From positions 62,001 through 126,000 of the forward strand of contig JADJHJ010000001.1 of NCBI GenBank assembly GCA_016707605.1: a stretch of 64,000 nucleotides of DNA, written 5' to 3'. The stretch is from Candidatus Promineofilum glycogenicum. Lineage in GTDB: Bacteria; Chloroflexota; Anaerolineae; Promineifilales; Promineifilaceae. Position numbers and translations under genes: made by a program. Shown in pieces: positions 63,279 through 64,000 of this stretch. The stretch's first letter is position 1. Each line of letters starts with the position of its first letter. The notes under the pieces were generated by a model. The model did no database searches. It was not told the origin of the DNA and worked only from the letters and a program-made list of their open reading frames with translations.

Positions 63279-64000
63279 GTGCTGATCGATCTCATCCGTT
63301 CCATGCGGCCGCGCCAGTGGCCCAAAAACGCTTTCGTCTTCGTGGCGCTGCTGTTCGACCGCAAGTTCTTCGACCCGGCCAGCGTTGTGCCGGTCGTGAT
63401 CGCCTTCGTCCTGCTGTGCCTCATGTCCGGCGCGGTCTACCTGATGAACGACCTGGCCGACATCGAGAGCGACCGGCAGCACCCGACGAAGCGCAACCGG
63501 CCGCTGCCGTCGGGGCGGCTCAATCCGCGCGTGGCCGGCGCGGCGGCGGTGTTGCTGGCCGCCTTCAGTCTGGTGGCCGGCTACTTGCTGAAGTGGGAGT
63601 TGGCGGCCATCCTGCTGATCTATCTGGTGTCGCAGATCGCCTACACCTTCCGGCTGAAGCACGTCGTGCTGATCGACGTATTGACCATTGCCGCCGGCTT
63701 CGTACTGCGCATCGCCGCCGGCGTCGTCGTCATCGACGTAGAGCGCTTCTCGCCCTGGCTCTACATCTTCGGCGGCTTCCTGGCCCTGTTCATGGCTTTG
63801 GGCAAGCGGCGGCACGAATTGGTGCTGCTGGGCGGCGAGGCGGCCAACCACCGGGCCATCCTCGACGACTATAACCTCGACCTTATCGACCGCCTGCAAG
63901 GCATCGTAACGACCAGCGCCGTGGTGTCCTATAGCCTCTACACCTTTCTGGCCGAGGGGCTGCCGGAGAACCATGCCATGATGCTGACCATCCCGTTCGT
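63279..64000 (+). CDS. UbiA-family prenyltransferase, decaprenyl-phosphate phosphoribosyltransferase-like (3' end outside window)
   Basis: Starts at GTG 63279 (VLIDLIRSMRPRQWPKN) with gaggga upstream; 240 residues are visible and the frame runs off the window. The UbiA aspartate motif is NDLADIESDRQHPTKRNRP, and membrane helices follow (VAGAAAVLLAAFSLVAGYLL, AAILLIYLVSQIAYTF, LTIAAGFVLRIAAGVVVI). RPRQWPKN and the NDxxDxxxD(R)xHPxK context resemble decaprenyl-phosphate phosphoribosyltransferases, which transfer phosphoribose to a polyprenyl phosphate for cell-envelope arabinose, although other UbiA enzymes cannot be excluded. Confidence 0.85.
   Translation, partial: MLIDLIRSMRPRQWPKNAFVFVALLFDRKFFDPASVVPVVIAFVLLCLMSGAVYLMNDLADIESDRQHPTKRNRPLPSGRLNPRVAGAAAVLLAAFSLVAGYLLKWELAAILLIYLVSQIAYTFRLKHVVLIDVLTIAAGFVLRIAAGVVVIDVERFSPWLYIFGGFLALFMALGKRRHELVLLGGEAANHRAILDDYNLDLIDRLQGIVTTSAVVSYSLYTFLAEGLPENHAMMLTIPF

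Overview
High-GC bacterial chromosome, probably a member of the Chloroflexota (Anaerolineae/Caldilineae type). That assignment is inferred from gene content and style, not from a marker tree: many lipoproteins and secreted proteins with Pro/Thr-rich linkers, a GT35 glucan phosphorylase with a DUF3417-type N-terminus, a CAP-LysM protein, PfaA-like megasynthase domains and abundant short palindromic repeats. No phage, transposase, CRISPR array or rRNA was seen; there is one tRNA-Arg(CCG).

Layout. 1-6 kb (minus): mfd (cut by the window edge), pth and a peptide-type ABC solute-binding lipoprotein. 6-17 kb (mostly plus): a lipoprotein with three DsbA domains, an ATP-grasp protein, a glucan phosphorylase, OsmC, DUF427, a propeller lipoprotein, an MFS sugar-type transporter and a GNAT protein. 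17-29 kb (minus): a lipid/polyketide locus made of an acyl-CoA dehydrogenase, a ~2,990-residue synthase (KS-AT-KS-4xACP-KR-DH) and a Sfp-type phosphopantetheinyl transferase. 29-33 kb: tRNA, propeller lipoprotein, nucleotidyltransferase, membrane protein. 34-43 kb: glutaminase, then a minus-strand peptide/amino-acid utilisation group (M20 dipeptidase, M17 aminopeptidase, AbgT transporter, PepT, 14-TM MFS). 43-49 kb (minus): glgA, an M23 peptidase with five NBR1-type Ig repeats, and malQ. 49-54 kb: DUF302, CAP-LysM, GNAT, HDAC-family, MsrB and CBM9-like proteins. 54-62 kb (plus): a three-gene acyl-CoA carboxylase, CYTH phosphatase, a stand-alone GyrA C-terminal propeller and an M20 amidohydrolase. 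62-64 kb: a secreted three-repeat protein and a UbiA-family prenyltransferase cut by the right edge.

The most interesting system is the 17.4-29.3 kb locus. The synthase looks like PUFA-synthase subunit PfaA with a second, divergent ketosynthase inserted before four nearly identical carrier domains. All four carriers have Thr where the phosphopantetheinylated Ser normally sits (LGIDTVKQ instead of LGIDSIK). No enoyl reductase domain was seen; the adjacent flavoenzyme and PPTase suggest a self-contained pathway, and the acyl-CoA carboxylase ~30 kb away could supply extender units.

Two cautions. At least eight single-base frame breaks interrupt otherwise intact conserved genes, several of them in G/C runs and two in compensating pairs, and two poly-G-rich patches coincide with damaged gene ends. 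These look like consensus errors of a draft or metagenome assembly more than pseudogenes. Short intergenic-type repeats have also entered coding sequences in frame (mfd and the synthase).
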